A DNA stretch of 64,000 nucleotides from a virus. Below, piece by piece: positions 26,637 to 37,158 of the stretch. The position numbers and the translations under genes were made by a program. The stretch lies in IMG/VR virus record IMGVR_UViG_3300025085_000002, positions 108,977 to 172,976 of that record; one strand, 5' to 3'. Position 1 is the first letter of the stretch; every line of letters begins with the position of its first letter. The notes under the pieces were generated by a model. That model searched no databases. It was not told the DNA's origin and worked only from the letters and a program-made list of their open reading frames with translations.

Positions 26637-29600
26637 AACGACTCAAAAAAATTAAAGTCGGTATAGAAAAGGTAAACAAAGTTTATCATATCGCAGATGT
26701 ACATATAAGAAACCTCAAGCGACACAAAGAGTATCGTGATGTATTTTCCCAACTTTATGGATATATTCTATCCACAATGGATGAAAATGACATCATATAC
26801 ATTGCAGGTGATATTGTTCATGCTAAGACTGATATGTCACCCGAAGTGGTAGACTTGACTCAAGAGTTCTTTACTCGATTAGCAGACTTACTACCAACAA
26901 TTGTCATTCCTGGTAATCACGATGCTAATCTAAACAACACGTCAAGGTTGGATGCATTGTCACCAATTATTAACGCATTGAAACACCCAAACCTATTCTA
27001 CCTAAAAGATACAGGTGCTTGGTCATTGGGTGACCTCACAATAGTACACCAATCAGTTTGGGATAAGTCTCCAGGATTTCCACCATCGGTTGATTACAAA
27101 GGTGATACTAAGATTGCAGTATTTCATGGACCGGTTGATAAGATTGAGACTGAACATGGATTTGCTATCGAGAATAAGAACATCAATGTAGGAAACTTTG
27201 ATGGGTATGATATGGTGATGTTGGGTGATATCCATAAACCAAATAATGCAGTTCAAGGTGTTGATACAATAAAGTACGCAGGTTCACTTATAGTTCAGAA
27301 TCATGGTGAGGCAAAATATCCAGACCATGGTATTTTAGTTTGGGATGTTCTAACTCGTACAAGTGAGTTTGTAAGAATTCCAAATGACTATGGTTATGTA
27401 ACCGTTGATATTGAAGAGGGTAAGATTGTATCAAGTATGCCAATTCCTCAAAAACCACGAATGAGAGTTCGTGTAAAAGATACTAAGGCATCTGAACTAA
27501 ACAAGATTATAGCAGACTTAAAGAAGGGTAGGCAGGTTCAAGAATTAACGATACAAAAAGTAATTACTCGTAAAAGTGGTAGTGATAGTGAAAAGATTGT
27601 TCTTCAGAATGTACGTGATACTGCTTTCCAAAATAAATTGATTGAAGATTTCTTAAATGAAAACGAACACCTCACCGAACAGCAACTTGAAGTTGTTAAA
27701 GGTATTAATAACGACATCAACTCAAAGTTGGGAATCCACCGAGCAATTACCAACACCACTTGGATACCAAAGAAGTTTGAATTCTCGAATATGTTCTCGT
27801 ATGGTCCTAACAATGTTGTAGACTTTAGTCAAATGAAAGGAGCATATGGTATCTTTGCTCCAAACGCAAGTGGTAAATCAACCTTATGGGATGCTCTTTC
27901 ATTTTGTATATTCGATAAATGTTCTCGTACTTCTAAAGCAGAAGACGTTATGAACTATTCTAAGATGTCATTTAATTGTTCATTTACTTTTGAATTAAAT
28001 GGTGTTGATTATACAATTGAACGTACCGCAAAAAAATCACCAAAGCGTGGTACTGTGAAGGTTAATACTGACTTTTATAGAATTATAGATGGTCAGAAAG
28101 AATCTTTAAATGGTGAACAGCGTAGAGATACAAATGTAAATATAAGAGAATATGTTGGAACATACGAGGATTTCATCCTTACAGCCATGTCAACCCAATC
28201 GAACAATAGTGGGTTCATCGAAAAGTCTCAGAAGGAACGAAAAGAACTCCTCGCCCAATTCTTGGACATGGATGTCTTTGAAGGGTTATACCAAATCGCA
28301 AGTGAGGAGATTAAAGAATTATCAGCTCTTTTAAAAGATTACAAAAACCAAGACCTACCAACACAACTTGCAGAGGCAGAAGATACATTGACATCAATTA
28401 CTGGCTCATTGACCGACCTACAAGATAGACGTTCGGAGTTGGAGACAAAATGTGATAACACAAACATTAAAATAGAATTTGAAATGGGCGCACTCAAGCC
28501 TGTTGAAGATTTAGGTGATGTTTCTGATTTAGAAGATAAGCTCGAACTACAACAAGAGTACATTAACAAACAACAAATGTCATGTGATGGGGTATCGGTA
28601 TCTATTAAAAAAACAAATACTGATATAAAGAATATTCAGTCTAAACTATCTAAGTTTAACGAGAGTGAATTAATTGAGTCAGATAAACAATACAAGATAC
28701 TCGATAATAAATTTAATCAGATGGGTGTTGAGTTAACCAAATTAGAATCAGAAATGGTTCATTCAAAAAAACACTTAGATGGTATTGGGTCATTGACCTT
28801 TGATGAAACTTGTGAACATTGTGTAAAAAATCAAAACACTCCGTTTGCTAAACAAGCACAAACACTTGAGGTTGGGTTAGAACGATTAGGTAAAGAATAC
28901 TCAACGTTAGTTTCAAGTAGGTTAGATGTAATGACTGAACGAGATACCCATGATGTATCAGCTAAACTAAAAGTATATAATGAGTTAGTATTAGATTCTA
29001 AAGAGTTACATAGTGAGTTAAGTAAGTATGAATCTGAGTATGATGGGTGTATTCTTCGTGTTGATAATATGACCTTAGAGATGGAATCTTTAAAAGAAAA
29101 GGTAACTCGTGCTAAAAATCAACAAGAAGCTGTAACCCATAATGCTCAAATACAAGAAAAGGTAAAATCTTTTAAAATCACACGAGATAAACTTAAAGAT
29201 GAGATTCGTGATATTACCACCGAGATTATGGATGTTAATTCGGATATTAAGTTAGCCGAAAAAACAATAGATATGGTAAATACGTCAATCGATAAACTTC
29301 GTGATATGGAAGTTCGTTTTGATGGTTATGAATATTATCTTAAATGTGTAAAGAGAGATGGTATACCATATAATCTTATTTCAGATGTCTTACCTAAGTT
29401 AGAGGTTGAGATTAACAACATACTACAACCAATAGTAGACTTTCAAGTACTACTAAATACTGATGGTAAGAATATCAACTCATACATTGCATATGGTACT
29501 GAGGAATATTGGCCATTAGAACTTACAAGTGGTATGGAAAAGTTCATATCGTCAATTGCAATTAGAACCGCATTGATTAATGTATCGAATCTACCAAGAC

Positions 29601-29800
29601 CAAACTTCATTGCTATTGATGAGGGATTTGGTTCATTAGACACGGATAACTTTAATTCTTTATATTTATTATTTGACTACCTAAAGACACAATTTGATTT
29701 TATCATAACAATATCACACATTGATAAGACTAGAGATATGGTTGACCAAATAATTGATATAAATAAAGTTAGGGGATTCTCTAAGGTGTCATATTTATAA
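26633..29800 (+). CDS. Fused SbcD-SbcC (T4 gp47-gp46) recombination nuclease
   Basis: A single 1055-residue chain carries both halves of the Mre11-Rad50-type complex, which resects DNA ends for recombination-dependent replication. Residues 1-340 are the calcineurin-like nuclease: D22-x-H24, IAGDIVH, N95-H96-D97 in PGNHD, FHGPVD and LGDIHKP. Residues about 385-1055 are the ABC-type ATPase: Walker A APNASGKST at 409-417, coiled coil with zinc hook C727-x-x-C730, signature LTSGMEKF and Walker B AIDEGFGSLD around D996. T4 and most relatives encode these as separate genes 47 and 46. Confidence 0.92.
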   Translation: MKRLKKIKVGIEKVNKVYHIADVHIRNLKRHKEYRDVFSQLYGYILSTMDENDIIYIAGDIVHAKTDMSPEVVDLTQEFFTRLADLLPTIVIPGNHDANLNNTSRLDALSPIINALKHPNLFYLKDTGAWSLGDLTIVHQSVWDKSPGFPPSVDYKGDTKIAVFHGPVDKIETEHGFAIENKNINVGNFDGYDMVMLGDIHKPNNAVQGVDTIKYAGSLIVQNHGEAKYPDHGILVWDVLTRTSEFVRIPNDYGYVTVDIEEGKIVSSMPIPQKPRMRVRVKDTKASELNKIIADLKKGRQVQELTIQKVITRKSGSDSEKIVLQNVRDTAFQNKLIEDFLNENEHLTEQQLEVVKGINNDINSKLGIHRAITNTTWIPKKFEFSNMFSYGPNNVVDFSQMKGAYGIFAPNASGKSTLWDALSFCIFDKCSRTSKAEDVMNYSKMSFNCSFTFELNGVDYTIERTAKKSPKRGTVKVNTDFYRIIDGQKESLNGEQRRDTNVNIREYVGTYEDFILTAMSTQSNNSGFIEKSQKERKELLAQFLDMDVFEGLYQIASEEIKELSALLKDYKNQDLPTQLAEAEDTLTSITGSLTDLQDRRSELETKCDNTNIKIEFEMGALKPVEDLGDVSDLEDKLELQQEYINKQQMSCDGVSVSIKKTNTDIKNIQSKLSKFNESELIESDKQYKILDNKFNQMGVELTKLESEMVHSKKHLDGIGSLTFDETCEHCVKNQNTPFAKQAQTLEVGLERLGKEYSTLVSSRLDVMTERDTHDVSAKLKVYNELVLDSKELHSELSKYESEYDGCILRVDNMTLEMESLKEKVTRAKNQQEAVTHNAQIQEKVKSFKITRDKLKDEIRDITTEIMDVNSDIKLAEKTIDMVNTSIDKLRDMEVRFDGYEYYLKCVKRDGIPYNLISDVLPKLEVEINNILQPIVDFQVLLNTDGKNINSYIAYGTEEYWPLELTSGMEKFISSIAIRTALINVSNLPRPNFIAIDEGFGSLDTDNFNSLYLLFDYLKTQFDFIITISHIDKTRDMVDQIIDINKVRGFSKVSYL

Positions 29801-29820
29801 GAAAGTAATGGAGTCCGTTA

Positions 29821-32800
29821 ATGGGATTAGAACTAAAACGAAGGTCTAAGCAATTTTTAAGTAAAATATCAAACGCTCTTGATTTAGATGATAAAGAGGC
29901 AGTTAGGGTATTTGGTATCAGAAACTTTCCAGAATTTTTTGGAGAGGGTAAGAACTCGTTTAGAATAAAACCACAACCACGCTCGATTGTTACTAATACT
30001 CAAATTGACGTTGAGGTATTGGATAGTAATGGCAATACGATATATTGGGAAGCTCCCAAGTATAAGGATGACGATAAATCTCAACTGATTACTGTTTGGG
30101 TTTACTCTGACGATAACGATAGGTATCATACTCCTGATGGAATATGTACGGTAACAATCGTAGCAAATACCACGGAAGGTCCTATCAGATACACTCGTGA
30201 AGTAAATGTTGTAAAAAATCAAAAATCAATATCTGATATTGTTTTCGTAGATACTCCGAATGGAGAGGTGTCAGCCTCAGTTGATTCATTTACAGAACTA
30301 CCCCAAACAAATGGTGTACTATCAAAGGTTTCAGTAAATGGTGAGTTTACTTACAAGAAGTCTATATATGGTGACGATGTTTCGTTTGAGGTATCTACAC
30401 CCATAATAAATGGTGAAATGCTGGGTGGTACTCTTGAATTAGATTTATCATCTACCACTTTATTTCCACGATTGACTGGCGGCCAACCACAACCGACACA
30501 CGTTACTTCAAGTATTACTGAAGTTATAACAAACAATATATTTAGAGTTGGGTTACCAATTACATCAAGCGATAATCGTAGTGATGGTTCAATTCATACA
30601 TATGAATATTCCAACGACACTATAACCGGTACAATACGATATCAGTCAACTGGTTCGTTAAATACAACTCAAAATCAAGTAGCAGTTGCAAATATTACAT
30701 TATCAAATGTAAATCCGGTATCGGGTAGAATTAGCTCTGTAAATACCTTGATTAAATCACAAGGGTTACCAAACTCTGATTTTGAGATAATATCAAATAC
30801 TGACGTTCCAAACGAACCTGATATTTCATATAAAGTTGTAATACCAACCGAACAATTAAACGACCCTAAAACTTTAAAGATTCAATTCTTAAATAAGAAT
30901 GGTAATGTATCTAATACTGAAATATTAATTGAAGGTATTATATTTGAGGGTGGTAACGTTTATATAGGTGGGTCAGAATCCATAATTACTGGTTCTATAT
31001 TCGTATCAAATGCTATTGGTAGTGGTTTAGAAATAGGCGGTCATTCAAGTGGTTTTCTAAAATCAGTAGGATATGATGGCCAAATTTCGGCATCGGAAGG
31101 TAAAGGACCTGGTGGATTCATACTATATAGTGGTAGTAACGCATTACAAATGGGTAGTGATGTACTACGTGGTGTTGGTATGCAGTTTGTTGGTGACAAT
31201 GACGATAGACACTTAATATTTACAACAGCCGATGGTGGGTTGTTGGATGTCAAAACTGATAAGTTTTTTATTGGTACAACCAACACTCAATTTATAAGTG
31301 GGTCTGATTCTAATATAGAAATCAGTTCTTCACTATTTCACTTAGACCCCAAGAATGACCGATTAGTAATTGGTGCTGACGCTATTATAGAAGCAGACTT
31401 ATCAGCAAACAATATTCGTACTCCTGCAACAATTGGTGGTAATCAATCCACCGACTTAAATGCAAGTTCATCTATAACACAAGATGGGTTCGCTCGATTT
31501 GTATCCGCAAGTATTGGTGGTTGGAACGTAGACACTGGTTCAATCTTTAGTGATAATTTAGAGATAAATTCAACAGGTAAGATAAAAACGAGAGATTACA
31601 TATCAGATACTAAAGGGTGGTTAATTGATGAGACTGGTATAGCTGAATTCGCTAATGTTAAGATTCGTGGTACTCTTGCAACTACAACCTTTGAGAAGGA
31701 AAGTGTAAACGCAGTAGGTGGTCAACTATATGTTGCTAATTCTACTACTTTGAGTGGGTCATATAGTTCAAGTATAACGCCAGTACCTTCGAGTGGGGTA
31801 ACATCGTCTACATCACTACCAACTGAGTTTGGTGATAATAGTACGGATAAGATTGAATTTCCACAATTTACTCCATATCAATTAGTATCTGTTGAAGATT
31901 CCACAAAGTTTACTATTGATACACCAATCTTCGCAAATGGTGGTACTGCATTTTTGTATTATAGTTCAAGTAACGCATTTGGTTCACAAGTCTCGGCAAG
32001 TGAAGAAGTTACAGTAAGTACAACAATACCATATTCAGCATCGTTCTTAAATCGGACTGGTGTTATTAATGGTCAGAGTACCTTTGAATACACTGACTTT
32101 GTTGTACAAACGCCATTACCACCCACGGGCCAAGAAGACCATTTTGTAGATGAAGTATGTACTATTACGGAAATGAATGGGGCAATCGTATTTAGTAATA
32201 GTAGTGATACAGCCACCGCTACGTTGACCTCTTTAGGCCCTCCAACTGAAATTACACTTGAACCTGGAGTTACATTTAACGGAGCTTATAGTGGTCAAAC
32301 TTTAGAATTCGCATTATCATTTACAAACTCTACGAGTGTAACTGAACACCAAGCAACTAATATTGTTTATAAGAAAGTTGGAATTTGGCCAGCTTCAATT
32401 GTAGATGATGGTGAGATTACATTTGACGATGGTGGTGGTAGTCATACGTTCGATATCCTCGAACGTGTTAGTGATACACAACTAAAAATAGACACATCAT
32501 CACATAAACCAAATACCAGCGCGTCGTTTGTAGGCGCATCTGGTAACTATTCACAATCATTATCCGACACACGAACTATAAGCGCTGGTACAACTACAAC
32601 AACACAATTTATTTACGATAACATATCACCATCTTCAAGTAGATTTATAGTAGAAAATGTAACAGGCTTCGCAGAAGGTGAAATACTAACTTTAAAAAAA
32701 GTAAATAATACTGGATTTACAACTGAGTACGTTAGAGTACATAGTTCAACACGATTGGATGGTAGTAGTGATACCGACCTAACAGGTATATTAGACGTTA

Positions 32801-34218
32801 CACGTTCATATGGTAGTGGTACGACCGGAGATACTGCCTCACTTGGGGATATTGCATCGGTAGCACAAGAATACGATACTGGTCAGGTGGTGGTATCTAC
32901 TGGTAAAATCGGAAGTGGTTACATTAGAATTAACGCGAATCCAAATGACCCATCTACACCATATATTGATATTGTAGAAAGAACGGGTAGTGGTTTATAT
33001 GATGTAGACCTTAAAGCACGTTTGGGTGACCTTAGTGGGTTAGCCGGTAGTAATATGGTATTGGGTAATAATACTCCTGGTTTTGGTTTAGCTACTGATA
33101 ATGTATTCCTTCAAGGTGGTATCATTGCAACCTTTGGTGAAATCGGTGGGTTTGGTATAAACGCCACTACAATATCATCATCAAACAATAATCTTATTTT
33201 AAGAAGTAATGGTCAGATAACCGGTTCAGCTGCATTATTAAGTGGTAGTGATGTTGTGATTGACGTAGAAGACTTTACTTTAAACTCAACAAACTTCAAA
33301 GTAAATTCTGCTGGTGATATTACTGGCTCTAATGTGTTATTCGATGGTGGCACTATTGGTGGATTTGAATTAGGGTCTAATATTATATCATCATCAAATG
33401 GCGATTTAGTTTTAAAATCGAATGGTGAAATTACCGGCTCTAATGTATTATTTAACAACGGAATAGTCGGTGGTTTTGAAATAGGAAGTAATCAGATATC
33501 ATCATCTAATTCAGCATTAATTCTAAAGAATAATGGGCATATTACAGGATCAGCAGTACGTTTAACCACAACAGTTGGTAGTCAGTTGTACGAAGTCCTT
33601 GACACCACTAAGGGTATAATTGATGCTAAGAATGTTGGTAGACAACTATACATGAGTTCCGATGAGCATATACTCCAAAACTCAAATAGTAATTCAGGAA
33701 AAACAGTATCATCTGATAAAATTACAATTATATGGCAGGGGTTTAGACACGAAACGCGTGTTAATATTTCATTTCAGGGGTTATTCGAAAAACATGGCAC
33801 TGGAAAAGCGATAGGTGGATTTCAAGGTTCGTTATACACTGCAATATCAGGCTCTGATAATTCTGCTGACACTTATTATGATAATTGGCAATCGTTACGT
33901 ACTAATCAAGGTATGGCTGTATTTGGAACTACTGGCACAAATACACCCTATTCTGCATCGGAATCGAATATTGGTCCTGACGCTTTTACGTTTGAAATTG
34001 ATAATTACACCGATGGGTTAAGTACATATAATCACGAAAAATATCAAACACAATTATTTAAACTTGAACTACAACCATATGTTCAGAACCTCATAACAAC
34101 AACAGGAACTTCAAGAGTTAAAATAAAAAATATATCAGTTTGGACATCACGTGGATTAGCTAGTACATTTGAGGCACTTCCAGTTCAACCGAACAATGGT
34201 GGGTTTGGTCTTCCATAA
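29821..34218 (+). CDS. Large tail fibre protein with repeated IGGF modules
   Basis: A 1465-residue fibre. The first 150 residues (LDLDDKEAVRVFGIRNFPEFFGEGKNSF in two parts) form a putative attachment domain, followed by beta-sandwich segments. From about residue 1100 three tandem units of some 40 residues repeat the scheme GGFxIxxxxISSSNxxLILxxNGxITGS, and a related unit (GGWNVDTGSIFSD) occurs near 565. Such repeats make shaft beta helices. The final 150 residues may be the receptor-binding tip. It has a weak SD (TGGAG). Confidence 0.78.
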   Translation: MGLELKRRSKQFLSKISNALDLDDKEAVRVFGIRNFPEFFGEGKNSFRIKPQPRSIVTNTQIDVEVLDSNGNTIYWEAPKYKDDDKSQLITVWVYSDDNDRYHTPDGICTVTIVANTTEGPIRYTREVNVVKNQKSISDIVFVDTPNGEVSASVDSFTELPQTNGVLSKVSVNGEFTYKKSIYGDDVSFEVSTPIINGEMLGGTLELDLSSTTLFPRLTGGQPQPTHVTSSITEVITNNIFRVGLPITSSDNRSDGSIHTYEYSNDTITGTIRYQSTGSLNTTQNQVAVANITLSNVNPVSGRISSVNTLIKSQGLPNSDFEIISNTDVPNEPDISYKVVIPTEQLNDPKTLKIQFLNKNGNVSNTEILIEGIIFEGGNVYIGGSESIITGSIFVSNAIGSGLEIGGHSSGFLKSVGYDGQISASEGKGPGGFILYSGSNALQMGSDVLRGVGMQFVGDNDDRHLIFTTADGGLLDVKTDKFFIGTTNTQFISGSDSNIEISSSLFHLDPKNDRLVIGADAIIEADLSANNIRTPATIGGNQSTDLNASSSITQDGFARFVSASIGGWNVDTGSIFSDNLEINSTGKIKTRDYISDTKGWLIDETGIAEFANVKIRGTLATTTFEKESVNAVGGQLYVANSTTLSGSYSSSITPVPSSGVTSSTSLPTEFGDNSTDKIEFPQFTPYQLVSVEDSTKFTIDTPIFANGGTAFLYYSSSNAFGSQVSASEEVTVSTTIPYSASFLNRTGVINGQSTFEYTDFVVQTPLPPTGQEDHFVDEVCTITEMNGAIVFSNSSDTATATLTSLGPPTEITLEPGVTFNGAYSGQTLEFALSFTNSTSVTEHQATNIVYKKVGIWPASIVDDGEITFDDGGGSHTFDILERVSDTQLKIDTSSHKPNTSASFVGASGNYSQSLSDTRTISAGTTTTTQFIYDNISPSSSRFIVENVTGFAEGEILTLKKVNNTGFTTEYVRVHSSTRLDGSSDTDLTGILDVTRSYGSGTTGDTASLGDIASVAQEYDTGQVVVSTGKIGSGYIRINANPNDPSTPYIDIVERTGSGLYDVDLKARLGDLSGLAGSNMVLGNNTPGFGLATDNVFLQGGIIATFGEIGGFGINATTISSSNNNLILRSNGQITGSAALLSGSDVVIDVEDFTLNSTNFKVNSAGDITGSNVLFDGGTIGGFELGSNIISSSNGDLVLKSNGEITGSNVLFNNGIVGGFEIGSNQISSSNSALILKNNGHITGSAVRLTTTVGSQLYEVLDTTKGIIDAKNVGRQLYMSSDEHILQNSNSNSGKTVSSDKITIIWQGFRHETRVNISFQGLFEKHGTGKAIGGFQGSLYTAISGSDNSADTYYDNWQSLRTNQGMAVFGTTGTNTPYSASESNIGPDAFTFEIDNYTDGLSTYNHEKYQTQLFKLELQPYVQNLITTTGTSRVKIKNISVWTSRGLASTFEALPVQPNNGGFGLP

Positions 34219-34253
34219 TTGGAATTTAAAAATAATTTAGGATACTTATTAGT

Positions 34254-36542
34254 ATGGGAAAATTAATAAACGAATGGGTAACGGAATCAATCCTTACCGA
34301 AGACATTAAAAAAACAGTGGTAACTTACGTAGGTAGGTTTCATCCATTCCATTCTGGCCATAACGCAACATACCAACACTTAGTTAAAAAGTTTGGTAAA
34401 GATAATGTGTATATAGGTACGTCTGATAAGGTACAATTACCAAAGTCACCATTCACTTTCAAAGAGAAAGTTAAGATAATGACTACTATGTTTGGTATTC
34501 CCAAAAATAAAATAGTAAAGGTAAAAAACCCATATTCACCAAAAGAGATTCTACAATCATTTTCAGAAGAGACTACTGCATTTATCACAGTAGTTGGTGA
34601 GAAGGACAAGAGTAGATTGGGTGGTAAATACTTTGAACCATATAAGGGTAAGGTAGAAAAGGGTTATGCTGATGTCGGTTACGTTTATGTAGCACCATCA
34701 CAAGGAAACGGAATATCTGGTACTCAAGTACGTAAGGGTATGTCTGATTCGGATGAGAAATCTCGTATTAAGTTTTTCAAGTCAGTATACCCAAAGTTCA
34801 ACCAAAAGATTTATGATTTAGTTTCAGGTCGTTTAATAAAAGTAGAATCCGTAATGGAATCGTTCTTACAAACATTTGATATTAATGAAATGTTATCCGA
34901 AGCTTCATCATTACCACCAAGTGGTAAGGGTATAGTAGATGATGGTCCTGGCGCTTTCTATGGTAATATGAAAACTTTTAAGAAAGAGATGAATGATGTA
35001 ACTTCTACATTAGGCTGGCAAATTATATCATACCTAATGGATGATGATTCCATGGAGTCATTTGATACATCATACCCTAATGGGTCTGGTAGATATCCGG
35101 TATCATTTTTTCCAAGTGGTGATACCATGGATGGTCAGAAAATGAGATATGGAACGGATGTAACCGGCAGACCGGGATATAAAAAGTGGGCTAAACATAT
35201 TAAGAAAGTTGCCCTTCGTTTGGGTATGGAATTCGTTAAGTTTGCTGAACCAAAGGATATTGAAAATCTTACTTCTAAAATTGATAATGAAAAAACTAAA
35301 GATAAAAAAAATAATCTAAAAGAAGGTATTCTTAATGAAGGTGGTGCATATGGTCATATGAATCACCCATTTGATATTGAGTTAGGCCTTACATTTGGTG
35401 ATTTAAAAATAATAATAGATAACGCTCTAAATGGTAAGTTAGAATTTACACGAGAAAAAACCGATGGACAAGCACTTGCTATATCATATAGAAGTGACAA
35501 AGGTATCATCGCTGCAAGAAATAAATCACATCTAAAAGATAAAGGACTTAATGCATTAGACATTAAGGGTGTTTCAGATAAATTTGCTAATAGAGGTGGT
35601 TTGACCGATGCGTATAATTTCGCTATGAGAGATTTGGAATCTGCGATTTCAAAACTATCAAAAGCACAAAAAGAAAAAGTCTTCAAGAATGGTTCAAAGT
35701 TTATGAACATCGAAGTCATCTGGCCGGAGTCAGTAAACGTAGTACCATATGGTCAACCCCTATTAGTATTTCATGGAACTATGGAATACAACGAAAAAGG
35801 TGAAGCTATTGGAGCAGACACCTCTGATGCAAGAATCTTAGCCGGTATGATTAAACAAGTAAATGCGGATGTACAAGATGCATATACAATACAAGGCCCT
35901 CCGGTTGTAACTCTCCCAAAGAATCAAGAACTATCAAAAATGAAATCAAAGTTCTTTAGTCAATTATCTAAAGTTCAAAAAGAATTTAAACTTAAAGATA
36001 GTGATGGTGTAGCTGAATACCATCAACGTTGGTGGGAACAGTATGTTGATAAAAACTCACCATCTTCATTAGACAACAAAACCAAAATGGGTCTTGTTAA
36101 ACGTTGGGCATTTTATGATAAGGGATTCCGTTTGGATAAGAAAAACATTTCTGATTCTAAAACATTAGATTGGGCAAAGAAGACTGATAAAATAGACCAA
36201 ATTAAAATATCCAAACAAAACATACGTAAGTTTGAAGATATATTCTTAGGTGTAGGTGCCGAGGTATTATCCTTTATGTCATCAGCTTTAACTGTAAATC
36301 CAGACAAAGCTCTTCGTGCAATGCAAAAACGACTCGACCAAACCATCAAAGACGTTAGGAAATCGGGCGACCCAAAAAAGATTGAAAAATTAAAATTAGA
36401 ATTAGAAAGACTAAAAGCCGTAGGTGGTAGAGATAAGATTGTTCCAAATGAGGGATTGGTATTCGCATATAAAGGATACACCATGAAACTTACAGGTACA
36501 TTTGCATCACTCAACCAAATCCTTGGTTTAATGTATTTTTAA
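34254..36542 (+). CDS. Three-domain protein: nucleotidyltransferase + middle domain + ligase-like domain
   Basis: A 762-residue protein. Residues 20-200 are a cytidylyltransferase/NMN-adenylyltransferase-like Rossmann domain with H33-S-G-H36 and the ISGTQVR motif at 154-160. Residues 217-362 are an unrecognised domain. Residues 363-762 show the motifs of the ATP-dependent nucleic-acid ligase superfamily: K402-T-D-G405 (motif I), E487 in NIEVIWPE, E733-GLVF (motif IV) and K745 in MKLTG (motif V). The borders carry LSE|A at 216 and LNE|G at 362, matching the phage's likely prohead protease pattern. It may be a head-packaged precursor of RNA- or DNA-repair enzymes; that is inference. Confidence 0.75.
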   Translation: MGKLINEWVTESILTEDIKKTVVTYVGRFHPFHSGHNATYQHLVKKFGKDNVYIGTSDKVQLPKSPFTFKEKVKIMTTMFGIPKNKIVKVKNPYSPKEILQSFSEETTAFITVVGEKDKSRLGGKYFEPYKGKVEKGYADVGYVYVAPSQGNGISGTQVRKGMSDSDEKSRIKFFKSVYPKFNQKIYDLVSGRLIKVESVMESFLQTFDINEMLSEASSLPPSGKGIVDDGPGAFYGNMKTFKKEMNDVTSTLGWQIISYLMDDDSMESFDTSYPNGSGRYPVSFFPSGDTMDGQKMRYGTDVTGRPGYKKWAKHIKKVALRLGMEFVKFAEPKDIENLTSKIDNEKTKDKKNNLKEGILNEGGAYGHMNHPFDIELGLTFGDLKIIIDNALNGKLEFTREKTDGQALAISYRSDKGIIAARNKSHLKDKGLNALDIKGVSDKFANRGGLTDAYNFAMRDLESAISKLSKAQKEKVFKNGSKFMNIEVIWPESVNVVPYGQPLLVFHGTMEYNEKGEAIGADTSDARILAGMIKQVNADVQDAYTIQGPPVVTLPKNQELSKMKSKFFSQLSKVQKEFKLKDSDGVAEYHQRWWEQYVDKNSPSSLDNKTKMGLVKRWAFYDKGFRLDKKNISDSKTLDWAKKTDKIDQIKISKQNIRKFEDIFLGVGAEVLSFMSSALTVNPDKALRAMQKRLDQTIKDVRKSGDPKKIEKLKLELERLKAVGGRDKIVPNEGLVFAYKGYTMKLTGTFASLNQILGLMYF

Positions 36543-36544
36543 CA

Positions 36545-36552
36545 TACTTATA
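36545..36552 (+). promoter_or_regulatory. Putative late promoter box TACTTATA
   Basis: AACATACTTATAGTAATAA stands 26 bases before the ATG at 36579, directly after the preceding stop. It is a full match to the longer consensus ACATACTTATAnnAA shared with 40570, 48721 and 58217. Confidence 0.6.
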
Positions 36553-36578
36553 GTAATAAAAGTTATATATAAAAAGTT

Positions 36579-37157
36579 ATGTCAAAATTAAACAACATCA
36601 AGGCAGTCAAAGAAATGATTGCTGGAAACCACCGAACACAAACAAAGAACACGGTGGCATTTGATGCACATAAAGAGTTCGTCAAACGAGAAGTTGGTGA
36701 CCAGTGGATTGATGATGATGGAAATACATGGGAGCAGAAGAAAGGATACAAAGTAAAACTTGGTAAACTTTCGGAATTGAGAAACACACTCAAGGACTTT
36801 CCTAATTGTAAAAAAGATACGTGTACATCGCATACGAATCCAACTCGTAACGATATTAAGATGCAGGCCATTCATGGTATGTGTCTAAATTGTGTTATTA
36901 GTATGGAACATCAAATGAAAATTGATGGTACGTATAGTGAGTATGAACGTAAAAAGAAGCTAGAAAACGCAAAAGCTTGGTTAGCCCAAGCTGAGTTGGA
37001 AAAGGATACTATAAAGTTAGCTATGAAAGCTAGGTTTGTGAATGAAGATGGGTCACTTGAAGATTGGGATGGTGGTTCATGGGAAGAGATTGAAGAAAAG
37101 ATAGAAACTGAGTTTCAAAATTTTAAAGAAACCTTTATCCAAAAATTGGAGAAATAA
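36579..37157 (+). CDS. Hypothetical protein with Cys/His cluster, 192 aa
   Basis: Unrecognised. The middle has cysteines at FPNCKKDTCTSH and HGMCLNCV, a spacing that could bind one zinc ion. The C-terminal 80 residues form a charged coiled coil. It has a strong late-type promoter box and leads the cluster of modular, possibly head-packaged proteins. Confidence 0.65.
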   Translation: MSKLNNIKAVKEMIAGNHRTQTKNTVAFDAHKEFVKREVGDQWIDDDGNTWEQKKGYKVKLGKLSELRNTLKDFPNCKKDTCTSHTNPTRNDIKMQAIHGMCLNCVISMEHQMKIDGTYSEYERKKKLENAKAWLAQAELEKDTIKLAMKARFVNEDGSLEDWDGGSWEEIEEKIETEFQNFKETFIQKLEK

Positions 37158-37158
37158 A

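Noticed and set aside
34243-34250. TACTTATT as a late promoter box
   Set aside because: It ends 3 bases before the ATG at 34254; a start from it would fall inside the gene.
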